A stretch of 64,000 nt of DNA from Fodinibacter luteus (GCF_039541575.1 NZ_BAABGM010000011.1:1-64000), one strand, 5' to 3'; positions 32,358 through 41,721 are shown, numbered from the stretch's first letter. The notes: generated from the sequence alone by a model not told the origin. Made by a program: numbers and translations.

Positions 32358-33152
32358 TTACAGCAGGGCCTGCAGCACCGGAACGAGGCCGTCGTCGTCG
32401 ACGTCGCCGGTCACCTCGTCGGCGGCGGCCTTGACCTCGTCCGGGGCGTTGCCCATGGCGACCCCCCGGGCCGCCCACTGGAGCATCTCGAGGTCGTTGC
32501 GCTGGTCACCGACGGCGACGGTGTGCATCGGCTCGACGCCGAGCCGGCGCCGGATCGCCTCGAGCGCCGCGCCCTTGGACACCCCCTCCGGGTTGATGTC
32601 GAGCCACGCGCTCCAGCCGACGGCGTACTCGACGCCGTGCAGGCCGATCCGCTCGGTGCGCTCGAGGAACTCCTCGCTCGTGCTCGACGGGTCGCGCAGG
32701 GTGAGGCGCGTGACGGGCGTCGCCGTGAGCTCCTCGAACGGCACGACCCGCGGGGTGCCGTCGAGCTCGCCGTCGGGGAAGGGTGCGGTGACCTTGAAGC
32801 CGACACCCAGCTCCTCGACCGCCACGAGGGCGGACGGGAAGTGCTCGCGCAGCACCCGCAGCGCCGGACCCGGGTCGAAGGTCACCGCCTCGACGACCTC
32901 GTACCCGTCGGCCAGGCCCGGGTCGAGGCGCAGGGTGACGGCGCCGTTCGCGCACACGGCGAAGCCGGTCGTGAGGCCGAGCCGGTCGAGCACGGGGAGG
33001 GTGCCCACGATGGCGCGGCCGGTGGCGATGGTGACGTGGTGGCCCGCCTCGGCGACGGCCCGCACGACCTCGCGGACCGGGACGGAGAGCGCGCCCTCGT
33101 GGTTGACCGTCGTGCCGTCGATGTCGAGCGCGACGAGGTGTGGAGTGGTCAT
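32358..33152 (-). CDS. HAD family (Cof/SupH type) hydrolase
   Basis: 264 aa. Motif I LDIDGTTVN, motif II near IATGR, and GDQRNDLEMLQWA near the C-terminus, typical of Cof-type sugar-phosphate or FMN phosphatases with a C2 cap. Located downstream of serS as in many actinobacteria. Has its own leaderless -10. Confidence 0.9.
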   Translation of the reverse strand: MTTPHLVALDIDGTTVNHEGALSVPVREVVRAVAEAGHHVTIATGRAIVGTLPVLDRLGLTTGFAVCANGAVTLRLDPGLADGYEVVEAVTFDPGPALRVLREHFPSALVAVEELGVGFKVTAPFPDGELDGTPRVVPFEELTATPVTRLTLRDPSSTSEEFLERTERIGLHGVEYAVGWSAWLDINPEGVSKGAALEAIRRRLGVEPMHTVAVGDQRNDLEMLQWAARGVAMGNAPDEVKAAADEVTGDVDDDGLVPVLQALL

Positions 33153-33160
33153 CGCCGGTC

Positions 33161-33166
33161 ACGCTA
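33161..33166 (-). promoter_or_regulatory. -10 element of the HAD gene
   Basis: TAGCGT on the minus strand, 8 nt before ATG 33152. Confidence 0.5.
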
Positions 33167-33197
33167 CCGGGGGCAGGTGAACGGCCGGGGGCGCCGC

Positions 33198-34466
33198 TCA
33201 GCGCACGGGCGTGAGCACCTCGAGGCCGACGAGCGGACGCAGCGCCTCGGGCACGACGACGGACCCGTCGGCCTGCTGGTGGTTCTCGAGGATGGCGACG
33301 ATCCACCGGGTCGTCGCGAGGGTGCCGTTGAGGGTCGCGGCGACCTCGTTCCCGGCCTCGCCCCGGAAGCGGGTGTTGAGGCGGCGGGCCTGGAACGTCG
33401 TGCAGTTCGACGTCGACGTGAGCTCGCGGTAGCGGCCCTGGGTGGGGACCCACGCCTCGCAGTCGAACTTGCGGGCGGCGGGGCCGCCGAGGTCGCCGGC
33501 GGCGGTGTCGATGATGCGGTAGGGCACATCGACGGCGGCGAGCATCTCCTTCTCGAAGTCGAGGAGCCGCTGGTGCTCGGTGGTGGCGTCCTCGGGGCGG
33601 CAGTAGACGAACATCTCGATCTTGTTGAACTGGTGGACCCGGATGATGCCGCGGGTGTCCTTGCCGTACGACCCGGCCTCGCGGCGGTAGCACGTGGACT
33701 GGCCGGCGTAGCGGATCGGACCGCGCGAGAGGTCGACGACCTCGTCGGCGTGGTAACCGGCCAGGGCGACCTCGGAGGTTCCGGTGAGGTACAGGTCGTC
33801 GGCCTCGAGGCGGTACACCTCGTCGGCATGCTGGTCGAGGAAGCCCGCCCCCGCCATGACCTCGGTCTTGACGAGGGTGGGGGTGACCATCGGGACGAAG
33901 CCCGCCGCGATGGCGCGCTGCATCGCGAGGCCGAGCAGCGCCATCTCGAGCCGGGCGCCGGCGCCCTTGAGGAAGTAGAAGCGGGCTCCGGCGACCTTGG
34001 CACCCCGTTCCATGTCGATGGCGTCGAGCCCCTCGGCGAGGGCGAGGTGGTCGCGCGGCTCGAACCCCTCGGCCGCGAAGTCGCGGGGGACGCCGACCGT
34101 CTCGAGCACGGTGTAGTCGTCCTCCCCTCCGCTCGGCACGCCGGGCTCGACGACGTTGCCGACCGTGCGCAGCAGGGTGTCGAGCTCGGCCTGGGCCTCG
34201 TCGGCCGCCGCCTGGAGGCCCTTGACCTCGGCGGCGAGCTGCTTGGTGCGCACGAGCAGCGCCTGCTTCTCCTCGCCCTGCGCGCGCGCCACGACCTTGC
34301 CCATCGACTTCTGCTCGGCCCGCAGCCGCTCGAACGCGGTGAGCGAGCTGCGACGGCGCTCGTCGGCCGCCCGGATGGCGTCGACGACGCCGTCGTCCTC
34401 GCCGCGGGCGCGCTGGCTGGCACGGACGAGGTCGGGGTCGTCCCGGAGCAGCTTGATGTCGATCAC
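33198..34466 (-). CDS. serS: Seryl-tRNA synthetase
   Basis: 422 aa. N-terminal coiled-coil arm (MIDIKLLRDDPDLVRASQ...) and class II catalytic core with TSEVALAGYH, YRREAGSYGKD (motif 2) and NGTLATTRWIVAILENHQ (motif 3). GTG 34466 with TAAACT -10 six bases upstream. Confidence 0.96.
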   Translation of the reverse strand: MIDIKLLRDDPDLVRASQRARGEDDGVVDAIRAADERRRSSLTAFERLRAEQKSMGKVVARAQGEEKQALLVRTKQLAAEVKGLQAAADEAQAELDTLLRTVGNVVEPGVPSGGEDDYTVLETVGVPRDFAAEGFEPRDHLALAEGLDAIDMERGAKVAGARFYFLKGAGARLEMALLGLAMQRAIAAGFVPMVTPTLVKTEVMAGAGFLDQHADEVYRLEADDLYLTGTSEVALAGYHADEVVDLSRGPIRYAGQSTCYRREAGSYGKDTRGIIRVHQFNKIEMFVYCRPEDATTEHQRLLDFEKEMLAAVDVPYRIIDTAAGDLGGPAARKFDCEAWVPTQGRYRELTSTSNCTTFQARRLNTRFRGEAGNEVAATLNGTLATTRWIVAILENHQQADGSVVVPEALRPLVGLEVLTPVR

Positions 34467-34472
34467 CCGGGG

Positions 34473-34478
34473 AGTTTA
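34473..34478 (-). promoter_or_regulatory. -10 element of serS (leaderless type)
   Basis: TAAACT on the minus strand, 6 nt before GTG 34466. Confidence 0.55.
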
Positions 34479-34510
34479 TCGACGCGGTCCCCGGGGCCGG
34501 GTCGCGGCGG

Positions 34511-34550
34511 CCGCGTCCTCGTCCGCGCGGCCGCGTCCTAGTCCGCGCGG
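34511..34550. repeat. 20-bp tandem duplication at the LysE 3' end
   Basis: Two units (34511-34530, 34531-34550) differ at one base; the C-to-A change in the second unit creates the TAG stop of the LysE gene. Confidence 0.7.
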
Positions 34551-35176
34551 CCGGTCACGAGCAGCCCCGTCCCGAGGCCGAGCATCATGAGCCCCCCGGC
34601 ACCGCCGACCCGGGCCATCCGCCGCGGCGACGACGCGAACCAGTCGCGCGCCCGGCTCGCCACGAGCGCCACGGTGCCGTCCATGACGAGCGCCAGCACC
34701 GCGAAGACCGCCCCGAGGGCCACGAGCTGCCCGAGCACCGGCGCGGACGGGTCGACGAACTGCGGCAGGAGCGCCGCGAAGAACACGATCGTCTTGGGGT
34801 TCGTGACACCGACGACGTACCCCGCCCGCACGGCGTGCAGGGTCGGTGCCGTGAGCGGCACCCCGGCCTCGAACGCGGCGGCGAGGGCCCGCCGGTTGCG
34901 GATCGCCTGCACCCCGAGCCACACGAGGTAGCCGGCGCCGACGACCTTGAGCGCCGTGTAGGCGGTCGCGCTCGCCGCGACGAGCGGCCCGAGGCCGACG
35001 GCGAGCGCACAGATCTGGGTCAGGATGCCGAGCGCGTTGCCGACGACCGTGAGCAGGGCCTCGCGCCGCCCCGCCGAGAGCGCCCTCCCGATCGTGAACA
35101 GGACGCTGGGCCCCGGGATCGCGATGATGACGACCGACGCGACCGCGAACGCGGCGAGGGTGGACGCTGACGGCAT
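34538..35176 (-). CDS. LysE family amino acid exporter
   Basis: 212 aa, about six helices. IPGPSVLFTIGRALSAG, GAGYLVWLGVQAIRNRR and GVTNPKTIVFFAALLPQF are LysE/RhtB marks. Exports amino acids; substrate not evident. ATG 35176 with CACACT seven bases upstream. The stop codon lies in a tandem duplication; without it the frame would continue into the second copy. Confidence 0.9.
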   Translation of the reverse strand: MPSASTLAAFAVASVVIIAIPGPSVLFTIGRALSAGRREALLTVVGNALGILTQICALAVGLGPLVAASATAYTALKVVGAGYLVWLGVQAIRNRRALAAAFEAGVPLTAPTLHAVRAGYVVGVTNPKTIVFFAALLPQFVDPSAPVLGQLVALGAVFAVLALVMDGTVALVASRARDWFASSPRRMARVGGAGGLMMLGLGTGLLVTGRAD

Positions 35177-35224
35177 ACGGCCCAGTGTGCTCTCCCCGGC
35201 GCCGCCGCCGCACCCGCGTTCCGC

Positions 35225-35260
35225 GCTCGCACCCGGGCTCGCACCCGGGCTCGCACCCGT
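35225..35260. repeat. Three tandem 12-bp units
   Basis: GCTCGCACCCGG repeated three times (last base T in the third), flanked on both sides by GTTCCGC. Lies between the LysE start and the antiporter 3' end; no coding role seen. Confidence 0.7.
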
Positions 35261-35279
35261 GTTCCGCGCTCGCGACCGC

Positions 35280-36593
35280 TCACGCGACGGCGGTCCCGGC
35301 ATCCTCGCGGCCGTGCTCCCGGTCCAGCCGACGCATGACCGGGGTCGCGAGCACGCCGTGGACGACGACCGACAGCGCGATGGTGAACCCGATCGTCGAC
35401 CACAGCCAGCGCTCCTCCGGGAAGCTCGCCGCCCCCGCCGCGTAGGCGACGTAGTAGACGGAGCCGACGCCGCGCACCCCGAAGAAAGCGACGACGAGGC
35501 GCTCGCGGTGGTCGAGCCCGGCCGCGCCGACCTGGGTGCGGTGTCCGAGGAAGGACACGTAGCCCGCGACGGGTCGGATGACGAGCACGAGGGCGAGGCC
35601 GACGGCCACCCCACGCCAGTCGAGGTGGGCGAGCAGCCCGTTCGTGAGCGCGAAGCCGAGCCCGAGGAGCACGACGAGGGTGAGCAGTGTCTCGAGCCGG
35701 TCGATGATGTCGTGCATGTGCCGGTGGTAGTCGTGGGCCCGCTCCACCGAGCGCACCGTGAGCGCGCACGCGAAGACCGCGAGGAAGCCGTAGCCCCCGA
35801 CGAGCTCGGACGCGCCGTACGCGACGAGCAGCGCGGCGAGGGCGAGCAGCGGCTCACCCACCTCGGCCAGGCGCAGCGACCGGGCCGGCGCCCGGAAGGC
35901 GAGCTTCGCCATCGCCCACCCGACGGCCGTGCCGACGAGCACCCCCACGACGACCTTGCCGACGAGCTCCCACGCGAACCACGGCACGACCCACTGCGAC
36001 ACCGGCCCCGCGGACGCGAGGAAGATCGCGGCGTAGACGAACGGGAAGGCCAGCCCGTCGTTGAGCCCCGCCTCGCTCGTCAGGGCGAAGCGCACCTCGT
36101 CCTCCTCGTCGATCTCCTCGGCGTCGCCCTCGAGGGTCGGGCCCTCGACCTGCACGTCGGACGCGAGCACCGGGTCGGTCGGCGCGAGGGCCGCCCCGAG
36201 GAGCAGCGCCGCCGGGGCCGCGATGCCCAGCGGCCCCCACGCGAGGAGCGCCACGCCGCCGATCGTGAGCGGCATCGCGATGCCGAGCAGGCGCCACGCC
36301 GGCGACCAGGCACGCCACGACTCCCGGCTGCGCCAGCGCAACGGCCGGTCGAGCGCGAGCCCCACCCCCATGAGCGCGACGAGCACCGTGACCTCGGTGA
36401 CGTGCTCGATGACCGACCTCGCCGCGACCGGGTCGAGCGGGACGTCGCTCACCGGCGGCAGGAGCCCGACGAGCATGCCGGTCGCGACGAGCACCATCGG
36501 GGCCGACAGCGCCCACCGGTGGAGGATCTGCGGCAGGACGGCGGCGAGCAGCAGCGACCCTCCGAGCAGGAGGTAGACGAGCTCGGGCTTCAC
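35280..36593 (-). CDS. CPA1-type Na+/H+ (cation/proton) antiporter
   Basis: 437 aa, about 12 helices. Ion-site segment LTSEAGLNDGLAFPFVYAA, GAALAPTDPVLASDV and FFGVRGVGSVYYVAYA mark the CPA1/NhaP group. Exchanges Na+ or K+ for H+. GTG 36593 overlaps the DinB stop (GTGA). Confidence 0.88.
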   Translation of the reverse strand: MKPELVYLLLGGSLLLAAVLPQILHRWALSAPMVLVATGMLVGLLPPVSDVPLDPVAARSVIEHVTEVTVLVALMGVGLALDRPLRWRSRESWRAWSPAWRLLGIAMPLTIGGVALLAWGPLGIAAPAALLLGAALAPTDPVLASDVQVEGPTLEGDAEEIDEEDEVRFALTSEAGLNDGLAFPFVYAAIFLASAGPVSQWVVPWFAWELVGKVVVGVLVGTAVGWAMAKLAFRAPARSLRLAEVGEPLLALAALLVAYGASELVGGYGFLAVFACALTVRSVERAHDYHRHMHDIIDRLETLLTLVVLLGLGFALTNGLLAHLDWRGVAVGLALVLVIRPVAGYVSFLGHRTQVGAAGLDHRERLVVAFFGVRGVGSVYYVAYAAGAASFPEERWLWSTIGFTIALSVVVHGVLATPVMRRLDREHGREDAGTAVA

Positions 36594-37138
36594 CGGCCCC
36601 TGACCCCGACGTCCCAGAGGTGGTGGACGAGGTCGTGCAGGCCGTACTGCCCGAGGGTGAGGACGGTGAACACCGAGCCGTCGGAGCGGGTCCCGGTGCG
36701 CTCCCAGGCGTCGTCGGGCACCGCGGCATACGCCCCGGCCAGCCCGGCGGCAGCCTCGACGACCTCGCGCGCGACGACCGCCGGGTCCTGCTCGCGATAG
36801 CGCGCGGCGACGGCGGTCTCGTCCTGGTCCCAGTTCGCGAAGGTCGGCTCGTCCTCGGCGAGCACGAGGCGCAGCCGCTGCTCGAAGAGGCGGCACACGT
36901 CGCGCACGTGGCAGGCGTACTCGAGCGGGGACCACGTCGACGGGCGGGGGCGGGCCGTCGCATCGGCACGGGCGAGGACCCCCGGCCAGGGGTCGGTGGA
37001 TGCCGTGACGCGCGTCGCGACGTCGTGCGCCGGCACGCTCGCGGCGACGAAGCCGCAGTCCGGACAGCGCTCGCGCAGCGTCCAGGTCCAGTCCTTGTCG
37101 TCCGGGGTGATGTCCGGGTCGACCGCCGGGTTCGTCAT
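36590..37138 (-). CDS. DinB family protein
   Basis: 182 aa. A CPDCGF Cys pair near residue 25 is followed by a DinB-like four-helix region (WSPLEYACHVRDVCRLFEQR, GQYGLHDLVHHLWDV) with metal-ligand histidines (H...H..HH). Possible thiol-dependent transferase. Own -10 TAGTCT; overlaps the antiporter start. Confidence 0.82.
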   Translation of the reverse strand: MTNPAVDPDITPDDKDWTWTLRERCPDCGFVAASVPAHDVATRVTASTDPWPGVLARADATARPRPSTWSPLEYACHVRDVCRLFEQRLRLVLAEDEPTFANWDQDETAVAARYREQDPAVVAREVVEAAAGLAGAYAAVPDDAWERTGTRSDGSVFTVLTLGQYGLHDLVHHLWDVGVRGR

Positions 37139-37144
37139 GGCCGA

Positions 37145-37150
37145 AGACTA
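37145..37150 (-). promoter_or_regulatory. -10 element of the DinB gene
   Basis: TAGTCT on the minus strand, 6 nt before ATG 37138. Confidence 0.55.
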
Positions 37151-37181
37151 CGCAGGTCGTCGGCCCGGCCCGAGCGTGAGG

Positions 37182-37187
37182 TACCTT
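37182..37187 (+). promoter_or_regulatory. -10 element of the diacylglycerol kinase gene
   Basis: TACCTT, 6 nt before GTG 37194; divergent from the DinB promoter. Confidence 0.55.
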
Positions 37188-37193
37188 CCCACT

Positions 37194-38315
37194 GTGTCTG
37201 ACGGATGGTGGACGTGGGCGGGCGCCGCCATCGCACTGGTCCTCGTGGTCGCGGGCGTGTGGCTGCTGCTGTCCTCGCGCTCCGGGTCCCGCGACGCGGC
37301 GACCCGACCGGCGCGCGACACCTTCCGTCGTGACGACGAGGCCCCCCCGCCGCCGAGGAAGCGCCTCGCCGTCGTCGTCAACCCCACGAAGCTCGAGGGC
37401 GGGGGGACGGACGTCCGGGCCCGGATCCGCGCGGTGTGCGCCGGCCAGGGGTGGGCCGAGCCGCTGTTCATCGAGACCGAGGAGCACGATGTCGGCTTCG
37501 GCCAGACCCGGCAGGCCCTCGAGGCCGGCGTCGACGTCGTCTGCGCGTTCGGTGGCGACGGCACGGTGCGTGCCGTCGCCCAGGAGATGGTCGGCTCGGG
37601 CGTGCCCATGGGGCTGCTGCCCGGTGGCACCGGCAACCTGCTGGCCCGCAACCTCGAGCTGCCCACCGACGACCTCGACCGGGCCGTCACCGTCGCCCTG
37701 AGCGGTCGCAACCGGCACATCGACGTCGGCTGGATGACGCTCGACCCCGGGGAGGCGCACCTCGAGGAGCACGTCGGCGAGGGGTCCTCGGTCGGCACCC
37801 GCCGCCACGCCTTCCTCGTCATGGCCGGCCTCGGGCTCGACGCCGCGATCATGGAGGACACCTCCGAGAAGCTCAAGGCCCGGATCGGCTGGACCGCCTA
37901 CGTGCCGGCCGGCCTGAAGAACATCCTCGTCGAGCGCTTCCGCGCGCACCTCAGCCTCGACGGCGGCCCGACGCGGACGCACCGGGCCCGCACGGTGCTC
38001 ATCGGCAACTGCGGCAGGCTCACCGGAGGCATCAACCTCATGCCCGACGCCAGGCCCGACGACGGCACCCTCGACGTCGCCGTCATCGCCCCGAAGGGCA
38101 TCACGGCCTGGCTCGCGGTCGTCGCCAAGGTGCTCACGAAGAGCAGCCGGCCCACCCAGACCCTCGACCGCTACCGCTGCCAGTCCGTCGGGGTGCGGGT
38201 CGACCACGACCAGAAGGTCGAGCTCGACGGCGACATCATCGGCGAGGCGCGGCACATCGAGGTCGAGGTGCAGCCGCGCTCCCTCATCGTGCGCACCGAG
38301 ACCGGTCGCTCCTAG
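37194..38315 (+). CDS. Diacylglycerol / lipid kinase family protein
   Basis: 373 aa. An N-terminal membrane helix (about 9-26) precedes the kinase catalytic domain: VVVNPTK, FGGDGTVRAVAQEM and LLPGGTGNLLARNL. Phosphorylates diacylglycerol or a similar lipid (DgkB/YegS type). The membrane anchor is an addition to the soluble DgkB form. The stop shares CTAG with the convergent zwf stop. Confidence 0.88.
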   Translation: MSDGWWTWAGAAIALVLVVAGVWLLLSSRSGSRDAATRPARDTFRRDDEAPPPPRKRLAVVVNPTKLEGGGTDVRARIRAVCAGQGWAEPLFIETEEHDVGFGQTRQALEAGVDVVCAFGGDGTVRAVAQEMVGSGVPMGLLPGGTGNLLARNLELPTDDLDRAVTVALSGRNRHIDVGWMTLDPGEAHLEEHVGEGSSVGTRRHAFLVMAGLGLDAAIMEDTSEKLKARIGWTAYVPAGLKNILVERFRAHLSLDGGPTRTHRARTVLIGNCGRLTGGINLMPDARPDDGTLDVAVIAPKGITAWLAVVAKVLTKSSRPTQTLDRYRCQSVGVRVDHDQKVELDGDIIGEARHIEVEVQPRSLIVRTETGRS

Positions 38316-39742
38316 AACTTGCGCTCGCGCCACTGTCGCTCGAACGGCAGCCGCCACGTGTACGGCGCGATGAGCTGGTGGATCTGGTTGGGTCCCCACG
38401 TGCCCTGGGCGTAGGGGCGCACGGGCGGCGGGTGGTCGATGAGGGGCTGGGAGATCTCCCACAGGCGCTCGATGCCGGATGCCGACGTGAACAGCGTGCG
38501 GTCGCCGCGGGCGGCGTCGTAGATGAGCCGCTCGTAGGCCTCGAGGACCGCGCCGGCCCACGAGGTCTCGTGCATCGAGAACTGCATCGACAGCTTGTCG
38601 AGCCGGAAGCCGGGGCCGGGCCGCTTCCCGTAGAACGACAGCGACATCCGCGACTTGTCGGCGAGGTCGAAGGTGAGGTGGTCCGGGCCGTTGTCGCCGA
38701 CCCCGGAGCCGGGCGGGAACATCGACTGCGGCGGCTCCTTGAAGGCGATCGAGATGATCCGGGCGCCCTCGGCCATCCGCTTGCCCGTGCGCAGGTAGAA
38801 CGGCACGCCGGCCCAGCGCCAGTTGTCGACGTAGGCCTTGAGGGCGACGAAGGTCTCGGTCTCCGAGTCGGGGGCGACGCCCGGCTCCTCGTGGTAGCCG
38901 GCGTACTGGCCGCGCACGACCTCGGTCGGCTGGATCGGCTGCATCGAGCGGAAGACCTTGTTCTTCTCGCGGCTGATCGCGGCGGGCTCGAGCGAGGTCG
39001 GCGGCTCCATCGCGGTGAACGCGAGGATCTGGAACAGGTGCGTGACGACCATGTCGCGGTAGGCGCCGGTCGCCTCGTAGAAGTCCGCGCGCTGGGTGAG
39101 GCCCAACGTCTCGGGCACGTCGATCTCGACGTGGGAGATGTTGTTCCGGTGCCAGATGGGCTCGAACAGGCCGTTGGCGAAGCGGAACGCGAGGATGTTC
39201 TGGGCCGCCTCCTTGCCCAGGAAGTGGTCGATGCGGAAGATCTGCTCCTCGTCGAACACCTCGTGCAGCTGCGCGTTGAGCGCGACCGCCGACGCGTGGT
39301 CGGTGCCGAACGGCTTCTCCATGACGACCCGGCTGCGGGCGACGAGTCCGGCCTCACCGATCGTGCGCACCGCCGCGAGCGCGGCCTTCGGCGGCACCGA
39401 CAGGTAGTGCAGACGCTGGTTGACGTCCCCGGGCAGGAGGTCCTCGGCCCGGGCGACCGCCGCCCCGAGCGCCTGCGGCCCCGCCGAGAGGGGCACGTAG
39501 TCGAGGCGCTGGGCGAAGCCGTGCCAGTCGGCATCCGTCATCTCGCGCGTGCTGTGCTCACGGATGGCGACGAGGGCGAGGTCGCGGAAGGCATCGGGGT
39601 TCATCTCGTCCAGGCTCGTGCCGACGACGCGCAGGTCGTCGACGAGCCCGGACTGGAAGAGGTGGAGCAGCCCCGGGACGAGCTTGCGCTTGGCGAGGTC
39701 ACCGGTGGCGCCGAACAGGACGACGGTCGTGGGCGCGGTCAT
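38312..39742 (-). CDS. zwf: Glucose-6-phosphate 1-dehydrogenase
   Basis: 476 aa. NADP-binding LFGATGDLAKRKL, then the catalytic signature RIDHFLGKEAAQNIL with active-site His and Lys. First step of the oxidative pentose phosphate pathway. Not accompanied by opcA, tal or tkt here, so this may be a second, stand-alone zwf. CAGGCT lies 7 nt upstream of ATG 39742. Confidence 0.93.
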   Translation of the reverse strand: MTAPTTVVLFGATGDLAKRKLVPGLLHLFQSGLVDDLRVVGTSLDEMNPDAFRDLALVAIREHSTREMTDADWHGFAQRLDYVPLSAGPQALGAAVARAEDLLPGDVNQRLHYLSVPPKAALAAVRTIGEAGLVARSRVVMEKPFGTDHASAVALNAQLHEVFDEEQIFRIDHFLGKEAAQNILAFRFANGLFEPIWHRNNISHVEIDVPETLGLTQRADFYEATGAYRDMVVTHLFQILAFTAMEPPTSLEPAAISREKNKVFRSMQPIQPTEVVRGQYAGYHEEPGVAPDSETETFVALKAYVDNWRWAGVPFYLRTGKRMAEGARIISIAFKEPPQSMFPPGSGVGDNGPDHLTFDLADKSRMSLSFYGKRPGPGFRLDKLSMQFSMHETSWAGAVLEAYERLIYDAARGDRTLFTSASGIERLWEISQPLIDHPPPVRPYAQGTWGPNQIHQLIAPYTWRLPFERQWRERKF

Positions 39743-39839
39743 GGGGGCCAGCCTGACGGGGCGACGGGCACCCCCGCCACCCCTGCGCCGGGTGCGGCGC
39801 GCGCAGTATGGTCGGGGGAGCGACCCGAAGGAGGACGCC

Positions 39840-40322
39840 ATGGCCGCGTTCACGGTGTGGAAGTTCGACGGTCCCAACGGTGCCCAACGGGCCGCGGAGA
39901 CCCTCAAGCAGTGCCAGCGCGACGGGATGGTGAAGATCATCGACCACGCCGTCGTCACGTGGCCCGAGGGCGCTCCCAAGCCCCTGACGCACGAGGGCCA
40001 CGAGGAACGCTGGCACGCGAGCGGCTGGGGTGCCTTGTGGGGCGTGCTCATCGGGGCACTGTTCTTCGTGCCCGTCATCGGCGGCGTCGTCGGAGCCGGC
40101 ATCGGTGCGCTGAGCAAGCTCACGGCCAGTGCCGGCATCTCCAGGGAGCAGCTCGAGACGATCCGCACCCAGGTCACCCCGGGCACCTCGGCGCTGTTCG
40201 TCGTCACCGAGGACGGTGACCTCGACCGGGTCGGAGACCGGCTGCACATGCACAGCACCCTCATCGCGAGCAACCTCACCGACGCCGAGCGCCGGGTGCT
40301 CATGGAGACCTTCGGCAGCTGA
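39840..40322 (+). CDS. DUF1269 family protein
   Basis: 160 aa. AFTVWKFDGPNGAQRAAETL at the start and a Gly-rich amphipathic hairpin (GALWGVLIGALFFVPVIGGVVGAGIGAL, about residues 63-91) typical of DUF1269, giving membrane association. ATG 39840 has an AAGGAGG SD; CAGTAT at about 39804-39809 may be its -10. Function unknown. Confidence 0.85.
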   Translation: MAAFTVWKFDGPNGAQRAAETLKQCQRDGMVKIIDHAVVTWPEGAPKPLTHEGHEERWHASGWGALWGVLIGALFFVPVIGGVVGAGIGALSKLTASAGISREQLETIRTQVTPGTSALFVVTEDGDLDRVGDRLHMHSTLIASNLTDAERRVLMETFGS

Positions 40323-40329
40323 GCCCGGG

Positions 40330-41709
40330 TCAGCCGCCCGGGGTGGCGAGGCGGATCTCCTCCTCGGTCGGCTCGCGGTGCTCGCGAGCCTCCGGGGGCA
40401 GGCAGTCGGCGATCGCGGCCATGATCCGCTTCGTGTCGGCGGCCGCGGAGCGCAGCTTGAGGTCGGCCGGCTCACCGACGCGCACCCGCACCGTGGGCGG
40501 GTGGGTGACGTTGAGGACGTTGGGCACGAGGGACGAGCGCGGCCACACCTTCTCGCTGCCCCAGATGCCGAAGGGGATGACGGGCGCCCCGGTCATCGCC
40601 GCGAGCCGGGCGGCGCCGGTGCGCCCCTTGAGCACCGGGTCGTAGAACTTCGCCCCGCGTGGGATCGTGCCCTGGGGCAGCAGGCAGACGAGCTCGCCAC
40701 CCTCGAGCGCGACCGCGGCCGACTCGAACGACTCCTGGCCCCCGTTGTCGCGGTCGACGGGGATACCGCCGAGTGCCGTCGCGACCGCGCCGATCCCCGG
40801 GACGTCGAAGATCTCCTTCTTCCCCAGGCCTCGGGCGGTGCGCCCGGTGGCGCGCAGCAGCTGGATGATCGTCTGGAGGTCGAAGTACGAGCGGTGGTTG
40901 CCGACGAGGATCGCCGGGCCGGTGCGGGGGACGTGCTCGGTGCCGGCGATGTCGAAGCGCGCGTAGGGGGTGAGCGCCGGCGGGCTCGCGAGGAGGAGCA
41001 GCCGCTGCAGCTCGACGCCGAGCACCGGCACCTTGAGCACCCCCGGCGCGACGTCGAAGTGCACGATCGGCCACCCGCGGGCCACGGCGTAGACGGTGAG
41101 CCGTGGGTCGGGATTGACCGCGGCCGGCGAGCCGACCGCGGACAGGAGCGGGAGGTCGTAGATCGAGTCGGAGTAGGCGAAGCTCTCGGCGAGGTCGATG
41201 CCCTCCGCCTCGGCCCACTGGCGCACGGCAGCGAGCTTGCCCCGCGACCACACGAAGTTGCCGGAGATCGACCCGTCGAAGCGGCCGTCCTCGGTGATCG
41301 CGTAGCGCGTCGCGATGACGTGGTCGAAGCCGAGCCGGTCGGCGAGCGGCTTGATGAGGTGGTGCGGTGTCGTCGTCGCGAGGACGACCGGCCGGCCGGC
41401 GGCGCGGTGCTGCGCGATGAGGGTCATGGCGAACGGGTGGATGACCGCCGCGATCGCCTCGGCCGCGGCCGTGGCGGCGGCGTCGAAGCTCGCCATCTCG
41501 CGGCCCTTGGCGACGAGCGTGGCCTGGCGGGCGAGGAAGATCGACGGCAGGGTCTCGCCGATGAGGTCGAACATGCCGTAGAGGAGCCGTTCACCGGGCA
41601 GCTTGCGGGTGACGACGCCGAGGTCGTACATCGCCCGCGACAGCAGCGGGCCGGTGCCGCCCTGGAGCAGCGTGCGGTCGAGGTCGAAGATCGCCGCGCC
41701 GCTGCCCAT
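40330..41709 (-). CDS. HAD-IB phosphatase fused to PlsC-type acyltransferase
   Basis: 459-aa two-domain protein. N-terminal SerB-like HAD (AIFDLDRTLLQGG; AYSDSIYDLPLLSAVG) about residues 1-220, then a 1-acylglycerol-3-phosphate acyltransferase domain (VGNHRSYFDLQ with H-x4-D, LLPQGTIPRGAKFYDP). This fusion is known in actinobacteria and probably links lipid dephosphorylation and acylation. Its -10 includes the stop codon of the upstream HTH gene. Confidence 0.88.
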   Translation of the reverse strand: MGSGAAIFDLDRTLLQGGTGPLLSRAMYDLGVVTRKLPGERLLYGMFDLIGETLPSIFLARQATLVAKGREMASFDAAATAAAEAIAAVIHPFAMTLIAQHRAAGRPVVLATTTPHHLIKPLADRLGFDHVIATRYAITEDGRFDGSISGNFVWSRGKLAAVRQWAEAEGIDLAESFAYSDSIYDLPLLSAVGSPAAVNPDPRLTVYAVARGWPIVHFDVAPGVLKVPVLGVELQRLLLLASPPALTPYARFDIAGTEHVPRTGPAILVGNHRSYFDLQTIIQLLRATGRTARGLGKKEIFDVPGIGAVATALGGIPVDRDNGGQESFESAAVALEGGELVCLLPQGTIPRGAKFYDPVLKGRTGAARLAAMTGAPVIPFGIWGSEKVWPRSSLVPNVLNVTHPPTVRVRVGEPADLKLRSAAADTKRIMAAIADCLPPEAREHREPTEEEIRLATPGG

Positions 41710-41715
41710 GGGGTG

Positions 41716-41721
41716 AGGCTA
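41716..41721 (-). promoter_or_regulatory. -10 element of the HAD-PlsC gene, overlapping the upstream stop codon
   Basis: TAGCCT on the minus strand, 6 nt before ATG 41709; its TAG is the stop codon of the HTH gene. Confidence 0.55.

Noticed and set aside
35225..35260. Short CRISPR-like repeat array
   Set aside because: Three contiguous 12-bp units with no spacers; a simple tandem repeat. No cas genes in the window.
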